Positions 24,009-33,516 of a DNA stretch of 64,000 nt are shown here, one piece after another. The position numbers and the translations under genes are program-made. Origin of the DNA: Mariannaea sp. PMI_226 (taxonomy: Eukaryota; Ascomycota; Sordariomycetes; Hypocreales; Nectriaceae); the NCBI GenBank assembly GCA_024336345.1, contig JANFOG010000011.1:1302001-1366000 (forward strand), in the 5' to 3' direction. The notes beneath the pieces were generated by a model. It made no database searches and was not told the DNA's origin. It saw nothing but the letters and a program-made list of their open reading frames with translations. The stretch's first letter is position 1. Every line of letters starts with the position of its first letter.

Positions 24009-24562
24009 TGTGGAAACTGATGTTCATAGAATGGAGTGATTGTATTTTCTCAGTCCCATTGACCTGGAGGCGGCTGGTCAATAAGTCTATATCTTGAGTT
24101 CAAGTTCAGGTCCCTGAATTTGAATCTGGACTACCTCCAGTCTCTATCTAGTCCGTTAAGTTGCCCGCCTCAGCTATCGGGAGAAGCCGATCGGCGTCGG
24201 AAAACCCGCATTTGTGAAATGGACCACTCCTACGACTCGCCACGTCTTATCACGCTTGAAGAGCCAGTCAGCGAGCGCCTTTGTGCCTTGTGGGGTAAAA
24301 TGAACCTGTGGAGAGGGAGATACGATTGCCTATCACTCCGGCCTCGAGTCATGGCCAGGATCGGACCGATGACTGACTATAGCTAATCTACTATTCGAAT
24401 TTGCGGGGGAGATGAAGATAGATGCGGAGAGGTAGGCCTTGACATAATTTTTCAGTCATGGCCCTTGTCGGACCCAAGACCATAGTCGCCATCCCTGAGT
24501 GACTTTGGCTTCCCTTTGTCCAGCCTGTGCACAACTTCATAGCTCGCCCTAAGTCGGTCAAC
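24009..24562. promoter_or_regulatory. shared divergent promoter of the MFS transporter and amidase, with GATA-type motifs
   Basis: HGATAR matches for AreA/NIT2-type nitrogen regulators are at 24144-24149 (-), 24174-24179 (-), 24246-24252 (-, TGATAAG) and 24416-24421 (+). About one to two would be expected by chance in this length, so the enrichment is modest. Nitrogen-catabolite control would suit an amidase. Confidence 0.35.
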
Positions 24563-26762
24563 ATGTCTCACAACGCCAGTGACAACAATACGCTTCCAAT
24601 GTGGGAGAAGATTGCAGAGACTAAGCGATCGAGCCGAGAAGCTGCTATCCCAGCAGAATGGCGACTACAACCCGGACAGATCCCGGAAAGTCAGCTCAAC
24701 GTGATTAATGTGCCGGCTGAGTGCGGTATCCTGACAGCTAGAGAGACGAACATCACAGAAACAACCGCGGCTGTTTTAGTGCAGAAGCTCATCAGTCGAG
24801 AGTACAGTTCTCATGAGGTGTGTTTATCCGCAGGAAACAACTTTTGGTGTTTAAGTGTGCAAATACAATGAACCCATATTAATATGACATTACAGGTTAC
24901 ATTAGCATTTTGCAAGAGAGCCGCAATCTCTCAGCAGCTTGTAGGCATAGGATACTACAGAGTCACCAAGTTGAGACTGACTCGAAAATAGGTCAATTGT
25001 CTCTCTGAAATATTCTTTGAGACTGCACTAGAAGCCGCTCAGCGCCTAGACGCCGAATATGCAGCATCTGGAATCGTGCGCGGGCCTCTTCACGGCCTGC
25101 CAGTTTCTCTCAAAGACTGTTTCAAAATCGAAGCGACTGATGCGACAATTGGCTACACCGCGTTTGCAAACAAACCCACGTTGAAAGATGAAGAGTCAGA
25201 GATCACCAAGATTATGCGGCAAAGTGGTGCTATTCTCTTCTGCAAGACTAACGTTCCACTAGCCTTGATGGCTGGCGAGGCAAGTTTGTATCTCAACTAC
25301 AAGACCCAAAAGTACGACTCTAACAGCATGGTAGACATATAATGCCATCTATGGTTATACCTCTAACCCTTACAATCGCAACCTCTCCAGCGGCGGCTCG
25401 TCAGGGGGCGAGAGCGCTCTGTTAGCGTTACGAGGATCCCCTCTTGGAGTAGGAACCGACGTTGGCGGCTCTATCCGTGAGTGGCACAACCTTTACACTA
25501 CACCTATCATACAAACTCGCACTCACACCTACCAGGAATACCAGCCTCATTCTGCGGATTATACTCCCTCAAGCCATCATCAGGCCGTTTCCCAACGTAT
25601 GGACTCCGAGACGGCCTCGAAGGTCAAGAGTCAGTGCGAAACTCCGTCGGGCCCTTGTCGCCATCTTTGGATAGCTTGAGTATGTGGAGTCAGGCTGTGG
25701 TTGGAAGTGAGCCGTGGATTGGAGCCGATCCAGACTGTCTCTATATCCCATGGCGCAATGTGGAGACTCCAAAGAAGCTCTGTTTTGGTGAGTACTTCCC
25801 CTCTTCCGCGATCATTCGCCAACGCCTAACTTCTTCAGGCCTCCTTCTAGACGATGGGATTGTAAAGCCTCTTCCTCCTGTTACCCGGGCACTGCTTAAA
25901 ACAAAGGCTGCACTGGAGAAGGCAGGGCACACTGTCATTGAATTTAAGATGTGAGTTTTCAGCTCCTCAATTGCAAAAGTTCTTCCCCTTTCGACCAATA
26001 TGTGCAGAAATATGTGCATTAGTATTCTCAAGGCTTATACATCCCAGCGATGACCCTCTCTATACTGATAACCTCAAATTCGCTCTCTACCGTTCCGCCG
26101 CGGCAGAACTTCTAGACAGCACTCTTGCTCAAACAGGAGAGCCCTGGCCACGGGGCTTCGAAATGCTAGCGGAGATGGTCAAGAATAAGGCCAAGAGTCA
26201 GAATAACGACGAAGTCCACTCTTCAAACAGCTCTGCCACTGTTTTACAACTCTGGAAGGCGCAGGTCAAGCGAACAGAATTCGCTAAGCAAATGATACAG
26301 TCGTGGGCAGAAACGAAGATGAGATCTGAGACTGGTAGGGAGATGGACGCGTTACTCATGCCATGTAGCCCGTGGCCAGCATCCGAAAGGTGAGTCTCGA
26401 CATCTATCGCTAAGGGATTCTTCACTAAGTCGGGCAGATACAAGTACTCGTACGACAACTACACTAGTCTGTGGAATGTGCTAGACTACTGCGCAACGAC
26501 AATTCCGGTCACGTATGTGTCACCAGCGGAGGACAAGAAGTCATCACATGAGGGCCGCAACGAGCTGGAGACAAAAATCTGGAAAGAGTGTAAGTGCTGA
26601 GTTGTGTTTGATCAACTGAATCAGAACTGACAAATAGTAGATTCTCCAGAGAATATGGAAGGGTGCCCTGTCGCTGTACAACTAGTCGGCCGGCGACTGC
26701 ATGAGGAGTACTTATTGGAAGTAACAAAGGCGTGTGATAATGCTTTGAAGTCATGTATGTAA
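24563..26762 (+). CDS. amidase (amidase-signature family, acetamidase-like)
   Basis: Nine predicted exons (24563-24817, 24896-24940, 24992-25279, 25335-25476, 25536-25787, 25839-25950, 26033-26389, 26438-26589, 26641-26762) give 574 aa. The Ser-cisSer-Lys triad is present: Lys in 'GLPVSLKD', the cis-Ser in '[10 protein letters not shown]' and the nucleophile in 'GTDVGGSIR'. The N-terminal '[22 protein letters not shown]' and C-terminal '[19 protein letters not shown]' are standard for fungal amidases. The reaction is hydrolysis of a carboxamide to acid and ammonia, cytosolic; the substrate is not readable. Intron 3 is a GC-AG intron (GCAAGT at 25280, branch CTAAC, acceptor TAG), needed to keep the frame through the active site. 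Intron 6 has an AAG acceptor and its exact end is the least certain. The start at 24563 is the first ATG; a GTG lies upstream in frame. Confidence 0.9.
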
Positions 26763-29529
26763 CCAAAAGCTGTGGTTTAATTGAAAACCTTTTCATGCGT
26801 AATACTTCACCAAACGTTACCGAGTATACCAAAATTGTGTGTGCATAGTAATTGGCCCATTCATTCATTGCTACCACGGAGCGCGTCGCATAGCTGCGAT
26901 ATAATCACCAATTATTAGATTTGAAGTGACAAGAACCAAAATGATGAGAGTTGAAAGGTGTAACCGGAGTGTGACGCATAGTGGCTCCCCGGTGCGTAGT
27001 ACACCAGGAATTTGGATCAGAGGAAGATATCTCTATCTGTCAGTGTTTGTGACGACAGTAATTAATCCCCAACGACGTGGAGTAGAAATATGATCGACCA
27101 TCTTACCCTTCCTATTTACCGCGTTATCCTCACCTTCGAGTCCCTACTTGTGGTATAATATGTACCTAGACGTATAGACTGATTACGATACCTGGATGTT
27201 GGGTTCGATGACAGCCTTGAGCGGATATGCAAAACCCAGTAGAGCTCTACCCCCTGCCACTACCCTAATTCTGACCAATCTAAGCACATCCATTGGAGAT
27301 ATTAAAACCTCTGCAATTTCCCCAGTTACAACAGGAAAGAGTTCAAATTGTTTCATTGAGAGTTGAGAAAGCCTTGTTCAGATGCAAAAGCAAGCAAGAA
27401 ACAAGAAGCAGAACAAGCGGTATGGCCCGAACAGAGGTGGAAATGGATTTATTTTGCCACTGAAAAGGTAGCTTTCAGGTAACCAAAGCTATCATGACAC
27501 CAGAAATAAGTAACAATAAGAAGCAATACTAACTGCCAATCAACAAACATCTCGGAACTGGTGATATGAATAGAAGAAGCACTCGCCATCTGGTCTCAAT
27601 TGAACAATCCACGGGATCAATGGAAAACATGAGGTCTCAAATTACATAAAGTCACATTATCCAGTGAAAACAAGGCAATTTGAGGTAAAAAAGAATTTTA
27701 ACCCAGCTCAGATTATATTTAGGGTAGCCAGATCCAACGACCAAGTTTTAACGAAGCGGGAAAAATCCATTCATCAACACATAGTGCCGTGCGGCAACTC
27801 ATACTAGCCAAGGTTTTGTTTCCCTCCAACCTGGCTACTATTTGGCTCACAAGCGCAAGGAAACCTCGAGCATATGCCAGAATTAAGATAAGGTCCGATA
27901 AAGATCCTAGATTGGTGTTGTTGCATCATCACATCGATTTTAGGGTATCCAATACCCTGTTAGGGCGATGAGGTTGTATCTTTCGTCAAGATGTAATTTG
28001 AGTGAATCATTTGTGAAGTTACATTGATTACTATCTCATACAATTTCACACAAATGGTTGTAAGCTCAAAACACTTACGAAGCTAGTAAATCTAATAGGA
28101 CCGGAGTATTAGTGCTGAAGACCACGACTTTCTTGATTTGGTTCTTCACAAATACGCTTTCCTATCAGTCAATCCTGATGCTCAAATTCCAGCAAGTTTT
28201 ATCTCTGTCTTAGGAGTTATTTGAATTGCTACCGGGGTTGCGTAGTCGTCTGGCCCCAATTGCATACGCTATGTTCTACAAGTGGTCTCAGTCGCCCCAG
28301 ACCGTAACCCAATATATACTGCAGTATTGAGCCATTTGTGATCACCAAGCTACCACGGCCTTTGAGAATGAATATTATTGCCGTTTTGAAGAGCTGACTG
28401 TAAGCCCTGCATAGCGCATTGCTTCGTGATTTTTCCTGTGACTACTCACTCCTCCTCCTATTGAATTATATCAAGATCAGCGAGTCTCTATCATTCTTAT
28501 ATTTCTACTGCCTTTGTTTATAAGTTCAACCAAACGAATTTATTCTTTTTTTTTTTTTATAAATATAATCAATTTAGTTTCACGTTTTAATCTTTTAGAT
28601 AGGACGCTTTTAACTTCACTTTAAGCTGTCGTTGGAAATAAGAAGATGGCAAGTTCGTTAGCCTAGGTAGGTTCTTTTCTCTTAGGGTTGCAACGACTAC
28701 GTGTTGGGTCTAGGTGTTGCTGGTGGATTATTCATTTTGCCACCGCTGGGGGCTAGGGCGAACCAAAAAAAAAAAAAAAAAAATTATTCTCTCTTGACTT
28801 GGATTAATTATTTCTGCCTTGGGACATGTATGAGTCGTATCACTTTTGTAGCTAGAACATCATTGGTGGCTCAAATGGTTTATCATAAACTGCCCTGTGA
28901 GATTCGTCTTCCGTTGGGAGGCTCTCGCGGGAAAGCCGCTGCTTCGATAACAGTTCCGACAGGAGTTCCAATATCGGTCCGACGAGCAGGCACACGATTC
29001 ACGGGACCCTTTCTTCCCTTCAATTGGGACTAAAATGAGTGTACCGGTCCGACAAAACGCCAATGAAGAGGCGTAAACTTGCCCCGGACCTTTCACGAGG
29101 AGTACTATAGTAAACAGGTAACGCTAGGTGAAGCAGCCTGCAGTCAGGGTCGGGGTCTTGTGTGCGTCGCCATTCGCACCGCCGTTCGCGCCGTGCGAAC
29201 TCCCCCTCCCTCCCCCCCAAAGTGTGGGCTCACGAACCCCACACACCACCTTTGCCCTTCTTCAATAGATCGGCTAAAGGAAGTTCCAACTTTTCCAACT
29301 CTCCATTCGCTGTTTCTTAGGGACGATCGCAAACTTGGAAAACAGCCTGCGGTGTAGGTTGTAGTCGTGCGTTTCCGAATAAAGTCCGCCGTTCTGCTCT
29401 CGACGGAATTGAACATTTAAGGCCATTAAACTTGCAGGCAGACTGGCAAGTGTTCAAAACTTGTTCATTCTCAATTCCATCTTTTCCTTTCCTACCTATT
29501 GTCGAGCGGATACCCCTTCAAACTTCAGT
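26763..29529. other. 2.8 kb AT-rich intergenic region and alpha-glucosidase promoter
   Basis: There is no frame with family resemblance. It contains homopolymer runs (T-run near 28547, A-run of about 19 near 28766). Nearer the alpha-glucosidase gene it becomes pyrimidine-rich, as fungal promoters often are. CGGTCCGAC occurs twice, at 28975-28983 and 29045-29053. Confidence 0.5.
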
Positions 29530-31326
29530 ATGCTATTCAGCATCCATGCGAGAGAGTGGTGGAAGGAAGCCGTGGTATACCAAATCTACCCGGCTTCCTT
29601 TTGTGACTCTAACGGAGATGGCATTGGTGACCTTCCTGGTATCACTTCCAAGCTTGATTACTTGGTAACATTGGGCGTTAATGTCATTTGGGTTTGCCCC
29701 ATGTACGACAGCCCTCAAGTTGATATGGGCTATGATATCTCCAACTATGAGGATATTTATCGTCCATACGGCACCCTTCAGGATATGGAAGTTCTGATTC
29801 GAGAAACTCATGCCCGTGGAATGAAGATCATGCTTGATCTCGTCATCAACCACACCTCTGACCAACATGAGTGGTTCAAGGAGTCTCGTTCAAGCAAGGA
29901 TAGCCCCAAGAGAGACTGGTATATTTGGAAACCCGCGCGCTACTCCCCCGAGGGCGAGCGTCTTCCTCCCAACAATTGGCGGGCTGCATGGGGCCCCGTC
30001 AGCGCCTGGGAATGGGATGAGGAAACTCAGGAATACTACTTCCACATTTTTGCAGCTGAACAACCAGACCTCAACTGGGAGAATCCAGAGACTCGCAAAG
30101 CTATCTATGCGAGTTCCATGGAGTTTTGGCTGAAACGAGGCGTGGACGGCTTCCGCATTGATACCGTCAATATGTACAGCAAGCCCCCAGCCTTCCCAGA
30201 TGCCCCCGTTGTCGATACAGGCTCGTTCTTCCAGCCGGCCTGGGCTCTGTTCTGCAATGGACCCCGCATGCATGAGTTTCTTGGCGAAATGAGCGAGGTT
30301 TTGAACAAATATAACGCTATTACCGTTGGCGAACTTTCGACTACTCCAAACCTGCAAGACGTATTGAGCTATGTCAGCGCCAAGTCCAATGAGCTGAACA
30401 TGGTGTTCCAGTTTGATGTTGTTTCAGTTGGAATGGGCCATGCCATTACCTATGATGCCAAACCACACAACTTCGGGCTTCCTGTATTCAAGAAGGCTGT
30501 AGATTCCACCCAGTCTCTTATCCGCAATACCGATGCTTGGACTACGGTCTTCCTTGAGAACCACGACCAAGCGCGGTCCGTCAGCCGTTTCGCTAACGAC
30601 GCCCCCGAGTTTCGCGTCCGTAGCGCAAAGCTGCTTGCCCTGATGCAAGCTTGCCTTACTGGCACTCAGTACATTTTCCAGGGCCAGGAAATCGGAACGG
30701 TCAACGCCCCCAAGGACCAGTATCCGCTAGAAAACTACCTTGACATCGGCAGCATCGGCCATATGAAATCGATCAAAGAGAAGTACGGGGCTGACAACAA
30801 AGAGGAGCTTGACAAAGCATTTGATGCCCTCGCGTACTTTGCCCGCGACCACGGTCGTCTTCCTGTATCCTGGAGCAATGGAAAGTATGGTGGATTCTCC
30901 GAAGAAGCCGAGAAGGCTGGGAAGGAGATTAAGGAGCCCTGGATGAAGCCTCACCCTCTGGCTAATGAGATCAATGTTGCTTCGCAGCTTGATGACCCGG
31001 AAAGCGTGTTTGCGTACTGGCGAAAGATGCTTTTGTTCCGCCGCGAGCACAAGGACCTGCTTATATACGGTGACTTCAAGGACATCAGACAAGAAGACGA
31101 GAATTTGTTCATGTTTGTGAAGGAATCTTCTGAGCATGCCAAGGCGCTGGTCGTCTTGAACTTTTCCACGAAGGATCAGGATTGGACCAAGCCAGATGCC
31201 AAGGAGCTGGGACTGCCCGAAGGATCAGAGGTGAAACTTAGGTTGGTGATGTCTACGCATACTGGGACCGAGCAGACAGAGGCGCTGGCTGCTCTTGAGG
31301 GACGCGCGTATCTTGTGAACCAATAA
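29530..31326 (+). CDS. GH13 alpha-glucosidase (maltase / oligo-1,6-glucosidase type)
   Basis: A single exon of 598 aa with no signal peptide, so probably intracellular. It opens with 'EWWKEAVVYQIYPASFCDSN', standard for fungal and yeast maltases, followed by 'GDGIGDLPGI'. The four GH13 regions are present: 'DLVINHTSD', 'GFRIDTVN' (nucleophile Asp211), 'VGELS' (acid/base Glu268) and 'FLENHDQAR' (transition-state Asp346). The enzyme hydrolyses terminal alpha-glucosidic bonds in maltose- or isomaltose-type oligosaccharides after uptake. The residue after the nucleophile region is TVN, a Val-type signature usually linked with alpha-1,6 activity (Thr at that site favours alpha-1,4), so isomaltose or sucrose-type substrates are possible. 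Start 29530 is the first ATG; the frame extends upstream only through a TTG. No maltose transporter or regulator lies beside it, unlike the yeast MAL arrangement. Confidence 0.93.
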   Translation: MLFSIHAREWWKEAVVYQIYPASFCDSNGDGIGDLPGITSKLDYLVTLGVNVIWVCPMYDSPQVDMGYDISNYEDIYRPYGTLQDMEVLIRETHARGMKIMLDLVINHTSDQHEWFKESRSSKDSPKRDWYIWKPARYSPEGERLPPNNWRAAWGPVSAWEWDEETQEYYFHIFAAEQPDLNWENPETRKAIYASSMEFWLKRGVDGFRIDTVNMYSKPPAFPDAPVVDTGSFFQPAWALFCNGPRMHEFLGEMSEVLNKYNAITVGELSTTPNLQDVLSYVSAKSNELNMVFQFDVVSVGMGHAITYDAKPHNFGLPVFKKAVDSTQSLIRNTDAWTTVFLENHDQARSVSRFANDAPEFRVRSAKLLALMQACLTGTQYIFQGQEIGTVNAPKDQYPLENYLDIGSIGHMKSIKEKYGADNKEELDKAFDALAYFARDHGRLPVSWSNGKYGGFSEEAEKAGKEIKEPWMKPHPLANEINVASQLDDPESVFAYWRKMLLFRREHKDLLIYGDFKDIRQEDENLFMFVKESSEHAKALVVLNFSTKDQDWTKPDAKELGLPEGSEVKLRLVMSTHTGTEQTEALAALEGRAYLVNQ

Positions 31327-33378
31327 TTTAATGAGACAGTACCATAACTAGAGTTTATAGAGACCAATAGAGAAAGAAAATCTAGATATATTTATCATGA
31401 GTAACATGCGGTTTTGGTTATAGCTCAGTAGGGCCGCGTACACTGTCGTCTATGTGTGAGTCTCCCAATGCACCCACTCAAAAGTAGCATTCTGGAAGTA
31501 TCCGAACTCGTTAAAAGAGCTAGTAACAGCTGCAAACGGAACTCCAGTGAGCTCATTCATTCGTGCAGCGATCTGTAGTTGATAGGAAACTGTGTATTAT
31601 TGTGGGGTGAGTAACATGGGAGAATTCATTTGGTATACACTCTATAGCTCCTTTCAAGTCAATCATCTTACAAGCATACTGAAGGTGATTATCTTCGTAA
31701 TTAATCCATTTGAAGATCATTGACCCGCTTCAAAGTTTAGAGTCTTCGTCTGTACCCTCCTCAAGACTGTTGGTCTTGTATGCGTCCCAACATGGGTGAA
31801 AGCCTATTGAAGCTACACCAAACCGTGAGCCACATTCTGCAATCACAAATCGATTTGGGAAACACGCTCATCTAATGCTTCTAGCTAGTCACGTATTTGG
31901 TAATTAGTAATGTCAAATATAAACGCGATCACCCTCTAAATGACTGGGCCTGTCCAGAATACTAGTTACGGATGCCCCGGTAGCTACAGCAACAACAAAT
32001 TCCCATGCAAGCTCCGCATCAATACTATCAGCTACTATCAGCGATAAGGTAAATCGCATTGTGTCTCTGGCAGATGGGACACCCAGTTGCGAGTGCACAG
32101 GCAGGTTATGGCGCCTAAGCTGTATTGGGAGCTGGGTCAAGCACTAGACAGCCCTGTGGCCATGATCGTGGGTTAAGTCCGTTGGCTGTTCTTGAAGGGG
32201 TTCAGCCTAGCTTATAGAGCGAAGTCGAGCAGATATGCTAATCGATTGCCATGGTTTAACAAGCAAATCTACCTAAATTTCATATGAATTTTCGGAGGTG
32301 AAAAAGAGCAGGCACTTGATTTTGATACGAGACATGGGTTGCAACGAGATTCGCTAGCGATAAAGTACACAGTCAGTCAAGATACGTCACATACCCATCA
32401 GATAGGATCAACTTCAGGGGCATAGAAAGTCTCATTTTTCAGGCTTTGGGAAAAGCTTCTACAGAATGCTATATCACCTAGACAGAGTTGTCTACGGGGC
32501 TAGTGGCCTATATAGTCTCTCTGCTACAGTTGCTATAGGTCATGTTTCACTTACAAAAATCATAGCTGACATACTGAGCAGAACTGCTCACCGCTCTCGC
32601 TGGCTATGCCTCACATAAGACCATGCCAATAGCTCGAGTTGGCCGTACTTGGCAGTATATATGAATGAATGGATTGTCTAGTGAGAGAAACTAGATAGCT
32701 GGGTTTCCTTTTTCCTTCCTTCCTTTTTGTCCCCTTTTTTTTTGGCACTGAGAGTGGCCAGGGAAATTGCGCGCAAATAGGCCTACAGAAATGCAGCTCA
32801 AGGGATCGAGAAACGCTGAGGTCAATGACGACGAGGGTCAATAAATCGCGAATAAAATAATAGATAGAATAATATATAGGGAGATGTATGTATGATGATG
32901 GTTAGAATAATTAAATGTAAATTATTTACCTGAAGCCCCAGTCTTTAAGTGACGAAAAAAATCTGCGGCAATTAGGATCACCCTAATGAACTATATCATT
33001 CCTACTCAAGACGCGGGTTTTGTGTCCATCGACTTGCCAGCCCAACCAGCTTGCCTTGCATCCAGCTAAGAAACACGCTTTCTGCAAGTCTGACTAAGCG
33101 TCCTAATAATCCAGTCACATGATCGGCACACAAAGAAATTGAATTGATGAAGGTAATACGGATGATGGACGATAGAAACAATAATATGCTGCAACAAATG
33201 ATGTTGCTATTGCAATCTGTAGTCATACTCATACTACAATTTTGCACTATCCAACCGCCGATATAGGTACCGTTTGCAAGTGCCAACGCAAGTACCTTCC
33301 TAATAGAAAATGCCTGCGATAGGTACCTCTCAGGGTACGTACCCGCCTCAGTTGGGGGAAGTTTGCATTTCGTTGGGG
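31327..33378. other. 2.1 kb intergenic region, no gene recognised
   Basis: Lies between the alpha-glucosidase stop and the ARG1 promoter. Short frames only, with several AT-rich and pyrimidine tracts. No repeat, RNA gene or family-like frame was seen. Confidence 0.5.
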
Positions 33379-33385
33379 TGACTCA
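33379..33385 (+). promoter_or_regulatory. TGACTCA, general amino-acid-control element (Gcn4/Cpc1/CpcA type) upstream of ARG1
   Basis: A perfect palindromic TGACTCA lies 138 bp upstream of the argininosuccinate synthase ATG. A second core, TGACTC, lies at 33503-33508, just before the start codon. Cross-pathway control of arginine genes through this site is well established in yeast, Neurospora and Aspergillus. Motif and position fit; occupancy is not shown. Confidence 0.6.
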
Positions 33386-33516
33386 CAAAATCCTCACAAA
33401 ATGATAAAAATGGAGATTTTTCTTCTCTCTTCAACCCATATTAATCTTGCACTAAACCACGTCACCAAAACACACACACCGCACGAACACATCTGGATCA
33501 ATTGACTCCCGCAATC

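Noticed and set aside
29461..29529. 23-residue upstream extension of the alpha-glucosidase that looks like a leader
   Set aside because: It begins with TTG. The ATG at 29530 starts exactly where maltase similarity begins.
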